A DNA stretch of 64,000 nucleotides from Saprospiraceae bacterium. GTDB taxonomy: Bacteria; Bacteroidota; Bacteroidia; Chitinophagales; Saprospiraceae. The stretch is from positions 275,309-339,308 of the forward strand of contig JALHOZ010000001.1 in NCBI GenBank assembly GCA_022842725.1. Reading direction: 5' to 3'. The notes under the pieces were generated by a model. The model saw nothing but the letters and a program-made list of their open reading frames with translations. It searched no databases and was not told the origin of the DNA. Every line of letters begins with the position of its first letter. Positions within the stretch are counted from its first letter, which is position 1. Of the stretch, positions 1 through 11,400 are shown piece after piece. Both the position numbers and the translations under genes were made by a program.

Positions 1-3000
1 CTGTGACTGTGACGGTAACAAATAAACCCAATGCCGGACCCGATCAAACAGTTTGCGCGGGCTCATCATACAATATATCAGGTACACAACCTACTACAGG
101 AACATGGTCAGCAAGACCAGGTAACCCTTCTTCAGGTGCTACCCTAGGCTTACTTCCTGCAGGTAATGCAACGGTTACATTTTCGAATGCAGCAAGCGGT
201 ACTTACGGATTTATATATTCAACACCGACTTGTGCGGATACGATGGTATTTACGGTCAATCCGAGACCGGTTGTCAGTATTACCGGCTCCAACAGCATTT
301 GTGTCGGTGCAACTACCATGCTTTCTCCTACATCAGGGGGCACATGGGTTAGCAATAATCCGGGCGTTGCTTCAGTTACAAACGGAGGTTTGGTTACAGC
401 CCTTGCAGGTGGTTCAGCCACCTTTACGTTTACAAACAGTAACGGTTGTACCAATACAACCAATGCGGTAACCGTCAACCCTCCGCCAACAGTAGCGATT
501 AGCGGTACTTCAGCAGTTTGTATCGGTTCTACCACAACCTTGATACCATCTACAGGTGGTACGTGGGTTTCTGTATTCCCTGCCATTGCTTCAGTCACCA
601 ATGGAGGAGTAGTGACCGGAGTATCTGCTGGTATGGGTAGATTTGTATTTACAGAAACTTCTACAAATTGTATATCAGATACGTTGAACGTTCAGGTCAG
701 ACCAGTACCAACCATTTCTCTGGCATCTACTACCATCTGTATTTTCGGTACAACCAATGCTTTACCGGCAACAGGTGGTACCTGGTCTTCGACAAATACA
801 ACAATAGCCACTGTTTCAAATGCCGGTCTGGTGACAGGTGTTGGCGCAGGAACTGTTACTTTAAGATGGACAGAAACCACAACAGGTTGTCAGTCTGCTC
901 CTTCCAGTCCTTTGACTGTATTGCCTAGCCCAACAGTAACTCTTGCACACGCTGTAAGATGTATCGGTACAGGAACAACAGCTTCAGCTACTCCTTCAGG
1001 CGGTACGTGGGTTTCATTGAATACATCGGTAGCTACCATAGATGCGAACACCGGTGCGATTACAACACTTGCATCAGGTATTGCAACGTTCAGATATACC
1101 AGTTTGAATGGTTGTCAGAATACAACATCTCCGTTGACTGTCAATCCGGGTCCAACCGTACTGGCAGGTTCAAGCACCCTGTGTCCTACAACGACTACAA
1201 ACCTTACTCCTTCGACAGGAGGAACATGGTCAAGTGCAACAACAGGTGTTGCTACAGTGACCAATGCAGGTTTGGTTACAGCAGTGGCACAAGGAACATC
1301 AATCATGACGTATACAGAAACCTCTACAGGTTGTCAGGGTTCTTTGACGATAACTGTTCAGCCGAGACCACTTATTACGGCAGCAACGCCGAATCCTATT
1401 TGTGTTGGTTTTACATCTAATGCAACCAATACAACAGGTGGAAGCGGAACATGGACAAGTTTGAATCCGGCAATAGCTACCATCAATAATTCAGGTTTGA
1501 TTACCGGTATTTCTGTTGGTACAGCAACGCTTTTCTTTACTTCGTCTACTACTTTCTGTCAGTCTTTGCCTACTACTATCACCATAACCAACAGACCGGT
1601 AGTAAGTATTACTGGTCCTACACAAGTGTGTACTGGTTTTACGACGACAGTATCTCCGACTTCAGGTGGTACATGGGCGAGTAGTAATCCTGCTGTAGCT
1701 ACAGTTGATAATGGTGGAAATGTTTTAGCAGTTAGCCCGGGTACAGCGTTTTTCACATTCACGGCTTCTTCAGGTTGTGTATCTGATCCGACTGCACCGA
1801 TTACTGTTTTTGCCAATCCACCAACATCCTTCACAGGACCAAACAGCATTTGTGTGGGTCAAACCACTACAGTGAACCCTACAACAGGAGGAACATGGTC
1901 TTCTTCAGCAACAGGCGTAGCTACCATTACCAATGCAGGTTTGATTACAGGTGTATCTGCAGGAACTTCTCAATTGGTGTATACTCAGACTGCCACAGGT
2001 TGTCAATCCACACCATTGACAGTAACTGTCAATCCTAAACCAACAGTAGCTTTGACAGGTCCGGGTAATATTTGTATTGACAGCACATCTACAGTTACCC
2101 CTACAACAGGTGGTGTCTGGGCTTCAAGTAACGCTGCGGCGGCTACTATTACGAATGCAGGTATTATTACCGGTATAGCGCAGGGAACAGCAATCTTTAC
2201 TTTTACTTCCACAGCAGGATGTCCTTCTGATCCGATCATCAGCGTGGCAGTGATGCCAAGACCTACGATTACGATGGGACCTGCTAATATTTGTATCGGT
2301 ACGACTACAACCCTGACAGCTTCTGCTACAGGTACCTGGTCTGCCAACAACCCTTCGATTGCAACCATCAACAGTCTTACAGGTGTTGTCACAGGTGTTG
2401 CTGAAGGTATTGCAACATTCAGATTTACTTCAACAAATGGTTGTGTTTCTCAGAATTCAGGTATTGTTACCGTTAGTCCTAAACCAATTACGGTTTTGAA
2501 CGGACCTAACAGTATTTGTGTGGGTAGAACAACCAATATTTCTCCTACAACAGGCGGAACATGGCAAAGTACCAACATTGCTGTGGCAACCATCAGCAAC
2601 GCAGGTTTGATTACCGGTGTTTCTGCAGGAACAGCAAGATTTATTTTTACCAATACAACAACAGGATGTATTTCTGATACTTCTGTAGTAGTAACAATCA
2701 CTCAGGGTCCTGCGGTATCTATCACAGGTGATGACGAATTGTGTATCGGTGAAACTACTAATTTATCTCCGAATTCAGGTGGTACATGGGCTTCAAACAG
2801 TCCTCTTGTAGCAAGCGTGACGAATGGAGGTTTAGTTACAGCATTGACAGCCGGACAAGCAACTTTTGTTTTCACAGATGCAGCTGGTTGTAAATCCGAT
2901 CCTACACTTCCTGTTATTGTTCACCCTAAACCATCAGTGGCTGTCTCCGGACCATCTCTGATTTGCGTCGGCGGAAATACCAATTTATCTCCAAATTCAG

Positions 3001-5288
3001 GAGGTACCTGGGTATCAAGTGCATCAGGAATTGCTTCAGTAACAAATGCAGGTTTGGTTACCGGTGTTAGTCCGGGATCTGCTACCTTTGTTTTTACAGA
3101 TGCTGCAACCACATGTCAATCTGATGCAACCAGTCCTGTGACTGTAGCTGCATCACCTACTCCAACGATTACTGGACCAACCGACATTTGTGTGGGTGGT
3201 ACGACAACCCTTGCACCATCTACAGGTGGTACATGGATCAGTAATAACCCTGCGGTTGCTACAGTAAACAACGATGGTATCGTTACTTCTATCGGACCTG
3301 GTAAAGTTACTTTTACCTTCACGTTAACAGCAACAGGTTGTACTTCAGCGGCTCCTACAGATACAGTTTCAGTTTCACACTGTTTGAATCCTGACTTCAA
3401 CGCAACTTTTGTTGATGTTCCGGTGACAGGAGATGTAAATACAAACGATAGTGTTGATCCTGCGACAGAATACGGACCTCAGGTATTGGTATCCAGTCCT
3501 GCGGGATCTTTATACACAATTCAGTTGAATGAAGACGGAACTTACGAGTTTCAGGCTAACATGGTAGGGGTTTATGTTTTCAACGTACCTGCTTGTACAC
3601 CTCCACAGGAGTCAGGCTGTCCTACAGCTGAATTAACCATTACCGTTACGGATTTTGTTGATCCTGCAGCTCAGCCAGTTGCCAATGTTGACTTTGCAAC
3701 TACCTTCCAGAATACAGCAGTGACATTATTGACACTTGCTAACGACGGATGTATGAGAATCGCAGGTTGTAGTTTGAATCCTGCATCAGTTTTGGTTACC
3801 GTTGCTCCGGCAAACGGAAGTACTTCAGTAAATGTAGCCAATGGAAATATTACTTACACTCCAAACACAGGGTATGTAGGTATAGATGTGTTGACTTATA
3901 CAGTTTGTGTTACCGGTGAGCCAACCAATTGTGCAACTGCCAAACAGTTTATCACAGTTTCAGCATCCAATGCAGACAATACAACTATCGCAGCGGATGA
4001 CTTTGCAGTTGGTCCTCAGGACACACCGATTTCAGGTAATGTCAGTACAAACGACAGTGACCCTGAAGGAGATGTTCCTTTGGAGGTAACTCCATATACT
4101 TCAAATGTACCAGAAGGTAATTTTGCTCTTCTCGCAGACGGAAGCTGGACCTTTACACCGGCAGAATGGTTCTACGGACCTGTTGAATTTACATATACCT
4201 CTTGCGATACTGTAGGTGCTTGTGCGAATGCGACACTCCACTTATTGATTGTTCCTGATCTTACGATTAAAGTAAGAGTTTATTTGGAAGGATCATTGAT
4301 GGAAAATGCTAACGCATTGGCTACAGATGGTAGTGGAAGACCATTGATGAGAGATAATCTCAGAGTCAATCCATTTACCGGAAGGAGATATATTCCTAAT
4401 TCTGATCCGTTCAGATTCCCGGTTAAATCACCAGTATTTACATTGAATAGTCCTAATGCAGTTGATACTGTTACTTTGGATGTTGCAAATACCTTAGTAA
4501 GACCAATAACTTGGGTAGTTGGAGCACCATCAGAAACATCATTTGAACCTGAAGGTACCGGTGTGATGACCAAATTTGCGACTATTCCTAATCCATCAAC
4601 AGTATTTGCTGTAACAGGACAGGAAGCCATCGTAGATTGGGTGTATATCGAATTGAGAGATAAGACCAATCCTGCTAATATCATAACAACCAGAACAGGT
4701 TTGTTACAAAGAGACGGAGATGTGGTTGATCTTGACGGTATCCATGGATTGAGATTCCCTGGAATAGCGGTCGACAACTATTATGTTGCCGTAAGACATT
4801 TCAGACACCTTGGAGCCATGACAGCAGCTGCTCAAACACCTGCCCAGCTTTTTGATCTGGTTGACTTTACAAAGGCTGATCTTCCGGTGTTTGACTTCGG
4901 TGATGATCATCCGGTATATAGTTCTGTTGATTTTACAGGATTAGCGATGAATACAGAAGCGTTTTTCGGATACAGGGCTTTATGGGCCGGTGATTTTGAC
5001 GGTAACGGAAAGATCAAGGCTTCAAACCCTGGTGACGATATGAACGTCGTATTTTTTGATGTTTTGGATTATCCGACAAACAGTACTGCTTTCGGTGGTA
5101 ATTTTAATGCCAACTTCGACTTTGCATACGGATATCTCTTAGGAGACTTCGATATGAACGGTAAGAGTAAGTTTGATAACCCGAATGACGATAAGAACAT
5201 GATGTATATTCAGTTATTGTTCTATCCATTGAATATCAACCAAGGTTTCATTGCAAACTTTGACTTTTTCATAGAACAGTTGCCTTAG
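1..5288 (+). CDS. Giant secreted Big_2-repeat protein, 5' end outside window
   Basis: The frame is open from the left edge and the apparent first codon (GTG at 3) is internal, so the true start lies upstream. The visible start (KPNAGPDQTVC..) matches residues about 279 onward of the next gene, so roughly 280 residues of head are probably missing. About 14 tandem repeats of about 72 aa follow; each has a Cys near its start (ICVGxTT), a GGTW motif and a closing Cys, which resembles bacterial Ig-like group 2 folds. After residue about 1127 come a CLNPDF/VTGDV module and cadherin-like (Big_9-type) domains to about 1420. The last 340 residues carry VDWVYIELRD and VRHFRHLGAMTA, a module common in Bacteroidota secreted proteins, and two calcium-loop motifs (DFDGNGKIK about 1664, DFDMNGKSK about 1715). 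The protein ends in FFIEQLP and no type A or type B T9SS tail is visible. A surface adhesin or matrix role is inferred. Confidence 0.85.
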   Translation, partial: VTVTVTNKPNAGPDQTVCAGSSYNISGTQPTTGTWSARPGNPSSGATLGLLPAGNATVTFSNAASGTYGFIYSTPTCADTMVFTVNPRPVVSITGSNSICVGATTMLSPTSGGTWVSNNPGVASVTNGGLVTALAGGSATFTFTNSNGCTNTTNAVTVNPPPTVAISGTSAVCIGSTTTLIPSTGGTWVSVFPAIASVTNGGVVTGVSAGMGRFVFTETSTNCISDTLNVQVRPVPTISLASTTICIFGTTNALPATGGTWSSTNTTIATVSNAGLVTGVGAGTVTLRWTETTTGCQSAPSSPLTVLPSPTVTLAHAVRCIGTGTTASATPSGGTWVSLNTSVATIDANTGAITTLASGIATFRYTSLNGCQNTTSPLTVNPGPTVLAGSSTLCPTTTTNLTPSTGGTWSSATTGVATVTNAGLVTAVAQGTSIMTYTETSTGCQGSLTITVQPRPLITAATPNPICVGFTSNATNTTGGSGTWTSLNPAIATINNSGLITGISVGTATLFFTSSTTFCQSLPTTITITNRPVVSITGPTQVCTGFTTTVSPTSGGTWASSNPAVATVDNGGNVLAVSPGTAFFTFTASSGCVSDPTAPITVFANPPTSFTGPNSICVGQTTTVNPTTGGTWSSSATGVATITNAGLITGVSAGTSQLVYTQTATGCQSTPLTVTVNPKPTVALTGPGNICIDSTSTVTPTTGGVWASSNAAAATITNAGIITGIAQGTAIFTFTSTAGCPSDPIISVAVMPRPTITMGPANICIGTTTTLTASATGTWSANNPSIATINSLTGVVTGVAEGIATFRFTSTNGCVSQNSGIVTVSPKPITVLNGPNSICVGRTTNISPTTGGTWQSTNIAVATISNAGLITGVSAGTARFIFTNTTTGCISDTSVVVTITQGPAVSITGDDELCIGETTNLSPNSGGTWASNSPLVASVTNGGLVTALTAGQATFVFTDAAGCKSDPTLPVIVHPKPSVAVSGPSLICVGGNTNLSPNSGGTWVSSASGIASVTNAGLVTGVSPGSATFVFTDAATTCQSDATSPVTVAASPTPTITGPTDICVGGTTTLAPSTGGTWISNNPAVATVNNDGIVTSIGPGKVTFTFTLTATGCTSAAPTDTVSVSHCLNPDFNATFVDVPVTGDVNTNDSVDPATEYGPQVLVSSPAGSLYTIQLNEDGTYEFQANMVGVYVFNVPACTPPQESGCPTAELTITVTDFVDPAAQPVANVDFATTFQNTAVTLLTLANDGCMRIAGCSLNPASVLVTVAPANGSTSVNVANGNITYTPNTGYVGIDVLTYTVCVTGEPTNCATAKQFITVSASNADNTTIAADDFAVGPQDTPISGNVSTNDSDPEGDVPLEVTPYTSNVPEGNFALLADGSWTFTPAEWFYGPVEFTYTSCDTVGACANATLHLLIVPDLTIKVRVYLEGSLMENANALATDGSGRPLMRDNLRVNPFTGRRYIPNSDPFRFPVKSPVFTLNSPNAVDTVTLDVANTLVRPITWVVGAPSETSFEPEGTGVMTKFATIPNPSTVFAVTGQEAIVDWVYIELRDKTNPANIITTRTGLLQRDGDVVDLDGIHGLRFPGIAVDNYYVAVRHFRHLGAMTAAAQTPAQLFDLVDFTKADLPVFDFGDDHPVYSSVDFTGLAMNTEAFFGYRALWAGDFDGNGKIKASNPGDDMNVVFFDVLDYPTNSTAFGGNFNANFDFAYGYLLGDFDMNGKSKFDNPNDDKNMMYIQLLFYPLNINQGFIANFDFFIEQLP
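270..3380 (+). repeat. Array of 14 in-frame ~72-aa Big_2-like repeats
   Basis: Fourteen copies of a unit with the pattern C(V/I)GxTTxxxPxxGGTWxSxxxxVAxVxNxGLVTGV were counted by eye in the translation. The copies have clearly diverged at DNA level, unlike the near-identical units in the 5489-aa gene, which suggests an older array or less recent recombination. Each unit holds two Cys residues that could form an intra-domain disulfide in the oxidising environment outside the cell. Confidence 0.8.
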
Positions 5289-5298
5289 GGCAATTCAG

Positions 5299-5374
5299 GT
5301 GTATCCCGACTGTTTTTTAATCTTTTTTCGGTCAAAGATTGAAAAACAAAAGGGTCGGGATACACCCTTTTTTT
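5299..5374 (+). terminator. Long intrinsic terminator after first giant gene
   Basis: A perfect 13-bp outer stem (GGTGTATCCCGAC at 5299-5311 with its complement at 5354-5366) is followed by a T run. The inside of the hairpin also pairs (GTTTTTTAATCTTT region against AAAGATTGAAAAAC, one wobble), giving a very long stem. It ends only 30 nt before the next start codon. Confidence 0.9.
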
Positions 5375-5404
5375 ATCTCGTTTTTTTATTATAAAAGTTA
5401 GGAA

Positions 5405-8400
5405 ATGAAAATAAGAAACTTATGGTGTGCCATAGTATTTGGTATACTGTTTTTCCAGAACGGGTTTTCCCAAATTACCAATTTGGATTACCAAATACGG
5501 TTTAATCCTGCCAATTGCAGATGGGATTGTTTTATTGTAATCAATGGAGGGTCTGCAACCTCACCTTCACAAAGGACACAAAGTAATGCCCAGTACTCAG
5601 TGGTTGTACCCACAGGTTCGACGGTGTCCGTTGCTCAAAATTTTAATCCCATTCAGAATAACCTGAATTATACAGGAACAATTCCTACCGTTTGGTCGGA
5701 AGGAAGCCGGATAGTTTCACCTGCAGTAGAACCACAGTCGGATTTTTATGGGTTTACACCTTCATTAAACCCAACTTCATGGTTTAATAATATTGTTGCG
5801 GGAGATACCATCAGATTATTTTCATTAAACATTACCCCAACGCCAAATTGTGCTTCAGGCGTCAGAATTTTCAGAAATGGAATAGATCCCCCATCATCTG
5901 CCCCTGGTATGGGAGGTGGTGACTTTTCCAATGGTTATACCCTGGGTGGTATAGCTCAAAGATATCGGGCAAATCTGCCTAAAGTAAATCCTCCTGCTCC
6001 GGTTTTAAATGCAACCACCACATGCAGCAGAGGTGTCGAAATAGACCTTTCAGTGACAACAACATCTTGTCTTAATCCAATGACATACAGCTGGTCAGGA
6101 CCCAATGGTTTTACCGCTACCACACAAGATGTCAATATAAATCCGGCTACTTTGGCTAACACAGGACAATATACTGTAACGGTTACCAATGCAAGAGGTT
6201 GTTCTGCAACCAGAACAATAGAGGCCGTCTCCAAACCGAACGCAGGAAATAATTTTACAGGGTGCGCATCACAACAATATAATTTACAAGGAACGGAACC
6301 CAATACCGGGACATGGTCTCCTTTAGGAGCCAATCCTGCAGGGGCAACTTTAATTCCCGGTGCCAATGGTGCTGCTTCCGTTAGTTTTGATGGAACAGCA
6401 ATTGGTAATTATTCATTTATATATGATACCGGAGCATGTAAAGATACAGTAGTTGCTACCATAAACCAAGCTGATGCAGGTGATGATCCTGCCTCTGTCA
6501 ATTGTAATGTCACTGGTACAGCGTCATTAGGTGCTACCGGTACAGGTTTTTGGTCTTTAGGAGCAGGTAGTGCCGGAACAGTAAATTTTTCAAATGCATT
6601 AGACCCTAATACCACCGTATCCGGATTCAGCGTTCCTGGTATTTATTATTTTGTCTGGACATCCCAGTCATGTACAGACATGGTGCAGTTGACCGTAGAT
6701 GACGAATGCAGTTGTGCCATTACAAATAATGTATTAAATGCTGTCAATCCATCAACTTACTGTGGTTTGAGCAGCAATATCACCATAACAGGGTCTAACC
6801 CGACACCTGCCGGAGGCGAATACCTTTGGATTTACAGTTTGAACAACGGATTGTATTCAAGTGCAACGGGTACCAATAATCAACAAAATTATACTACAGG
6901 TATCCTGGGACAAGGAGCACACCGATTCAGACGTGTCTATAGTTTGCCAAGCGCACCCGGATGTCTGGATACTTCAAATGTGGTGTTATTGACGGTGAGC
7001 GAATCACCTGCTGCGCCTACAAACTTAACAGCAAACCCCAATCCTTCCTGTATAGGTCAAACGATAAACTTAAGTGTAACCAATATAAGCGGGATAACGT
7101 ATACGTGGACTGCTTCTTCTGCAAATGCAGGACTAAACAATTCCACATCTTCTACAAATACTATGTTGCCGGTTTCTTCAGGAAATTATGGTGTTTCAGT
7201 GACTGCTTCATCTAACGGATGTACTTCGTCACCGGCTTCCATTAATGTTCTGGTGTATGATACACCACCAACACCGAATATCAACTCTGTCACTTTTACA
7301 AACCCAACCGTTTGTAATGGTAGTGACGGAACCATTTCTTTTTCCGGGCTTACGCCGAATACATCTTTTATTATTAACTACACCCGAAACAGTACAAATC
7401 AATCCGCCAATGTTACTACGTCAGGTACCGGAGTGGGTATCATTACCGGACTTTCCGCGGGAACTTACACGAATTTTACGGTGGTGACATTTAACGGATG
7501 TCCTTCGGGTACTTATGCCGGTCCGGTAAACCTTGTGGACCCCAATGCACCTGCGGCTCCGGCCAATCTGGCTGCAAGTCCGAACCCAACTTGTCAAAAC
7601 GTGCCCATCAGTCTTTCTGTTACCAATAATCCGGGAGCAACGTACACGTGGTCTTCCACATCAGCCGGAGCAGGATTAAATTCAAGTATTACCAATACAA
7701 ATACCATGCTGCCTACAACCAGTGGGTTTTTTAACATCATGGTTACACAAACAGTAGCAGGCTGTACCTCACCGGCTGCCAATCTTGGAATTTCAGTAAA
7801 TGCATCGCCTCCTACACCAACAGCAGGTAGTGTGACTTCAACAAATCCGACAACTTGTGGAGGTGCAAACGGCACGATTACATTATCTGGGTACCTTACC
7901 AATACTTCTTATACAGTAGATTATTTATTCAATGGTAATCCGGTGACAACCACCATAACCAGTAACGGTTCTGGAAATATTGTTATCAGCGGAAGAAGTG
8001 CCGGTTCTTATTCAAATTTCAGAATTACCAATGTGTCAGGTTGTGCATCCGCAGTGTTTCCCGGACCGGTTGTTTTGACCAATCCTTCGGCTCCTGCAGC
8101 ACCTTCTAACCTTACTGCTAATCCGAATCCTGTATGTATGGGGTTGACGGCAGCTCTAACCGTGACGAATAATCCGGGAGCAACTTATACCTGGACAGCA
8201 AGCAACGCCAACGCTGGTTTGACTGCTTCTGCAAATTCAAATACATCAATGGCACCTTTAAGTACGGGAACATACACCATAAGCGTGACCCAAACTGTCG
8301 CAGGATGTACATCTCTTCCTGCTTCCCTGAGTGTAGTTGTAAATCCCGGTGCACCGGTTTTGACAGGTGTGACAGGAACGAATCCTTCTACTTGTAGTGG

Positions 8401-11400
8401 AAGTGATGGAATCATTACTATTTCAGGTGCAGCAAATAATACAACATATACCGTTAATTATACGAAAAACGGAAGTCCGGTTTCAACATCTTTAACTTCC
8501 AATGCTTCCGGACAAATTGTGATTTCAGGACAAACATCTGGTGTTTATGCTTCTTTCAACGTAACCAACAGCTCAAACTGTACTTCTAATACACTTGCAG
8601 GACCTGTTTTATTGACAGACCCGAATGCTCCTTCAGCACCGGCAAACCTTACTGCCAATCCAAATCCTGTTTGTGCCGGAACAACAGTAAATTTATCTGT
8701 GACCAATAATCCGGGAGCAACCTATACCTGGACAGCTTCAAATGCAAATGCAGGTTTGGTAGCTTCAACTAGCAATACTACGACAATGACGTCTAATGTT
8801 GCAGCTACTTACACCATTTTGGTTTCTCAGACAGTTGGTGGATGTACTTCACCCACAGCATCAGTGCAGGTTGTGGTAAATCCTTTGCCTGCAACTCCGG
8901 TAGCCGGACAATTTACGTCAACGAACCCATCGACTTGTGGCGGAACCAATGGAAGCATCAGTATTTCAGGTTTAATTCCAAATACTCAGTATTCTTTACA
9001 ATATTCAAGAAATAATGTCACTCAAAATATAAGTTTGACAGCTAATGGCACAGGAATCATAACGATTCCTAATCTTACAGCCGGAACGTATAATAATTTC
9101 CGCTTGACCAACAGTAATAATTGTCAATCAGGAGTTTCAACTCACTCAATAAGTTTATCTGATCCGGGCGCACCAGCTATTCCACAGAATCTGACGGCCA
9201 TCCCAAATCCCGTTTGTCTCGGAGCATCAGTTAATCTATCAGTGACCAATAATCCGGGAGCAACTTACCTTTGGACTGCTTCCTCCGCCAACGCAGGTCT
9301 TACGACTTCTTCGACCAATACGACTTCAATGTTGGCTACCGTCGCCGGTTCATATACTATTAATGTAACTCAGACGGTTGCAGGTTGTACTTCAGATCCT
9401 GCACAAATCTCTGTTGTTGTAAATGCGAATCCACCTTCATTAAGTGGTACAAATGTCACAGGAGTAAACCCAACATCTTGCGGAGGATCAAATGGTCAGA
9501 TTAATATTTCCGGGTTGGCAAATAATACAATCTATACGTTACAATACAGTGTAGGAGCAAATACATTAAACGTTACAGTAACTTCTAACAGTTCTGGTAT
9601 AGCTTCAGTTACAGGGTTATTGGCAGGTAGTTATTCGAATTTCAGATTGACCAATGCGTCTTCTTGTTCTTCCAATACTTTCCCTGGTCCGATAGTTCTT
9701 TCAGATCCTTCTGCACCTGCGATTCCGGGATTGACAGCTTCACCAAACCCTGCTTGTCTGGGAACAACGGTTAATTTTACAGCAACCGGAGCATCAGGGG
9801 CCACATTTTCGTGGTCAGCAGGCTCTTTACAAGCTGGTTTGGGTTCTTCCAATACTGCTACAAACTGGATGATGCCGACTTCAGCAGGAACTTTTGTGAT
9901 CAGCGTGACCCAATCTTTGGGAAGTTGTTCTTCACCTGCTGCTACAGTTTCTGTATTGATCAATCCTGTTCCGCCTACACCAACAGCGGGTAATGTAACC
10001 AGCACTAACCCAACAATTTGTGCCGGTACAAACGGAACAATATCTCTTGCAGGATATCCGGCAAATCAGACATACAATGTTACTTACAGCAGAAATAATG
10101 TTCAGGTAACTGTTTCTGTTACTTCAAATGGTGTTGGTATTATCACGATTTCAAACCTTACAGCAGGCACATACAGTAATTTTTCTGTTACAAGTGCTGC
10201 AGGTTGCGCTTCCGGTATTTTTGCCGGACCTGTTAGTTTGAATGATCCGAATTCACCAGCTGCTCCTGCCAATCTTAATGCAGTACCGAACCCGGTATGT
10301 ATTGGAAATCAGGTAAATCTGAGTGTTACCAATACATCAGGTGCTACCTATACATGGACCGTGAGCCCTGCAGGAGCAGGTTTGGGTACCAGCACTTCAA
10401 ACACAAACACAATGAATCCTACTTTGGTAGGTTCATATACAGTTCAGGTATCACAGACTATTGCAGGATGTACATCACCTAATGCGAGTGTGGTAGTTGT
10501 TGTTAATCCGGTACCAGCTACACCTGATGCGAATACAGTTTCCAAAGTTGATCCCACATGTGATAATGCTAACGGAAGTTTACTTATATCAGGATTGGTA
10601 GCCAATGCAGATTATACCGTTCAATATTCTTATAATAACAGTCCAAGATCAGTTAATGCAACTTCCAATAATTCCGGAGTTATTACAATTACAAATCTTG
10701 CCGGCGGTCAATACACAAATTTCAGGTTGACCAATGCTTTTGGTTGTACTTCAGGACTTTATGCCGGACCGGTCAATCTGATTAATCCGGGTTTGCCTTC
10801 TGCACCGAGCGGAATACGGTTTTCACCGGATTTTGTTTGTATTAAAAATAATGTGGTATTAAATGTTGATCCGATTCAGGGAGCAACCTACAATTGGTAC
10901 ACTTCCAGCCCGTTGGCAGGATTGTCTCAAAGTACTGGCGCTTCAACTTCAATGGTCCCTGCAGCAGCCGGATTGTATGCTATTAGTGTGACTCAAACCA
11001 TAAACGGTTGTACATCACCTCCGGCATCTATTGTAGTGGAAGTGAGAGGAGATTGTTTTAATCCTGATTTTGATGTAACATATGTTGATATTCAGGTTAC
11101 CGGAAATGTAAGTACCAATGATGGTGCTTCAGGTGCTTCATATACTTCAATTCAACCGGTGGCGGGCAATCCTTCACCATGTATTCCTTCTTTGCAAAAT
11201 GACGGTACATACATTTTTGTGTGTAGTGTTGCAGGGGTTTACCAGTTTGAAGTGAATTCATGTACCTCTTCCTGTGATGTTGTCCCTTTGGTTATCACGG
11301 TATTGATGCAGAATGTCAATAATAAACCACCGGTGGTAAATCATGATTATGCAAGGACAAAAATGAATATTCCAATTGAAATAGAAATTTTAGTAAATGA

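Noticed and set aside
203-3400. Long minus-strand ORFs opposite the first giant gene (e.g. 203..601, 2003..2392, 3116..3400)
   Set aside because: They mirror the codon pattern of the repeat array, recur with the repeat period and have no signals of their own.
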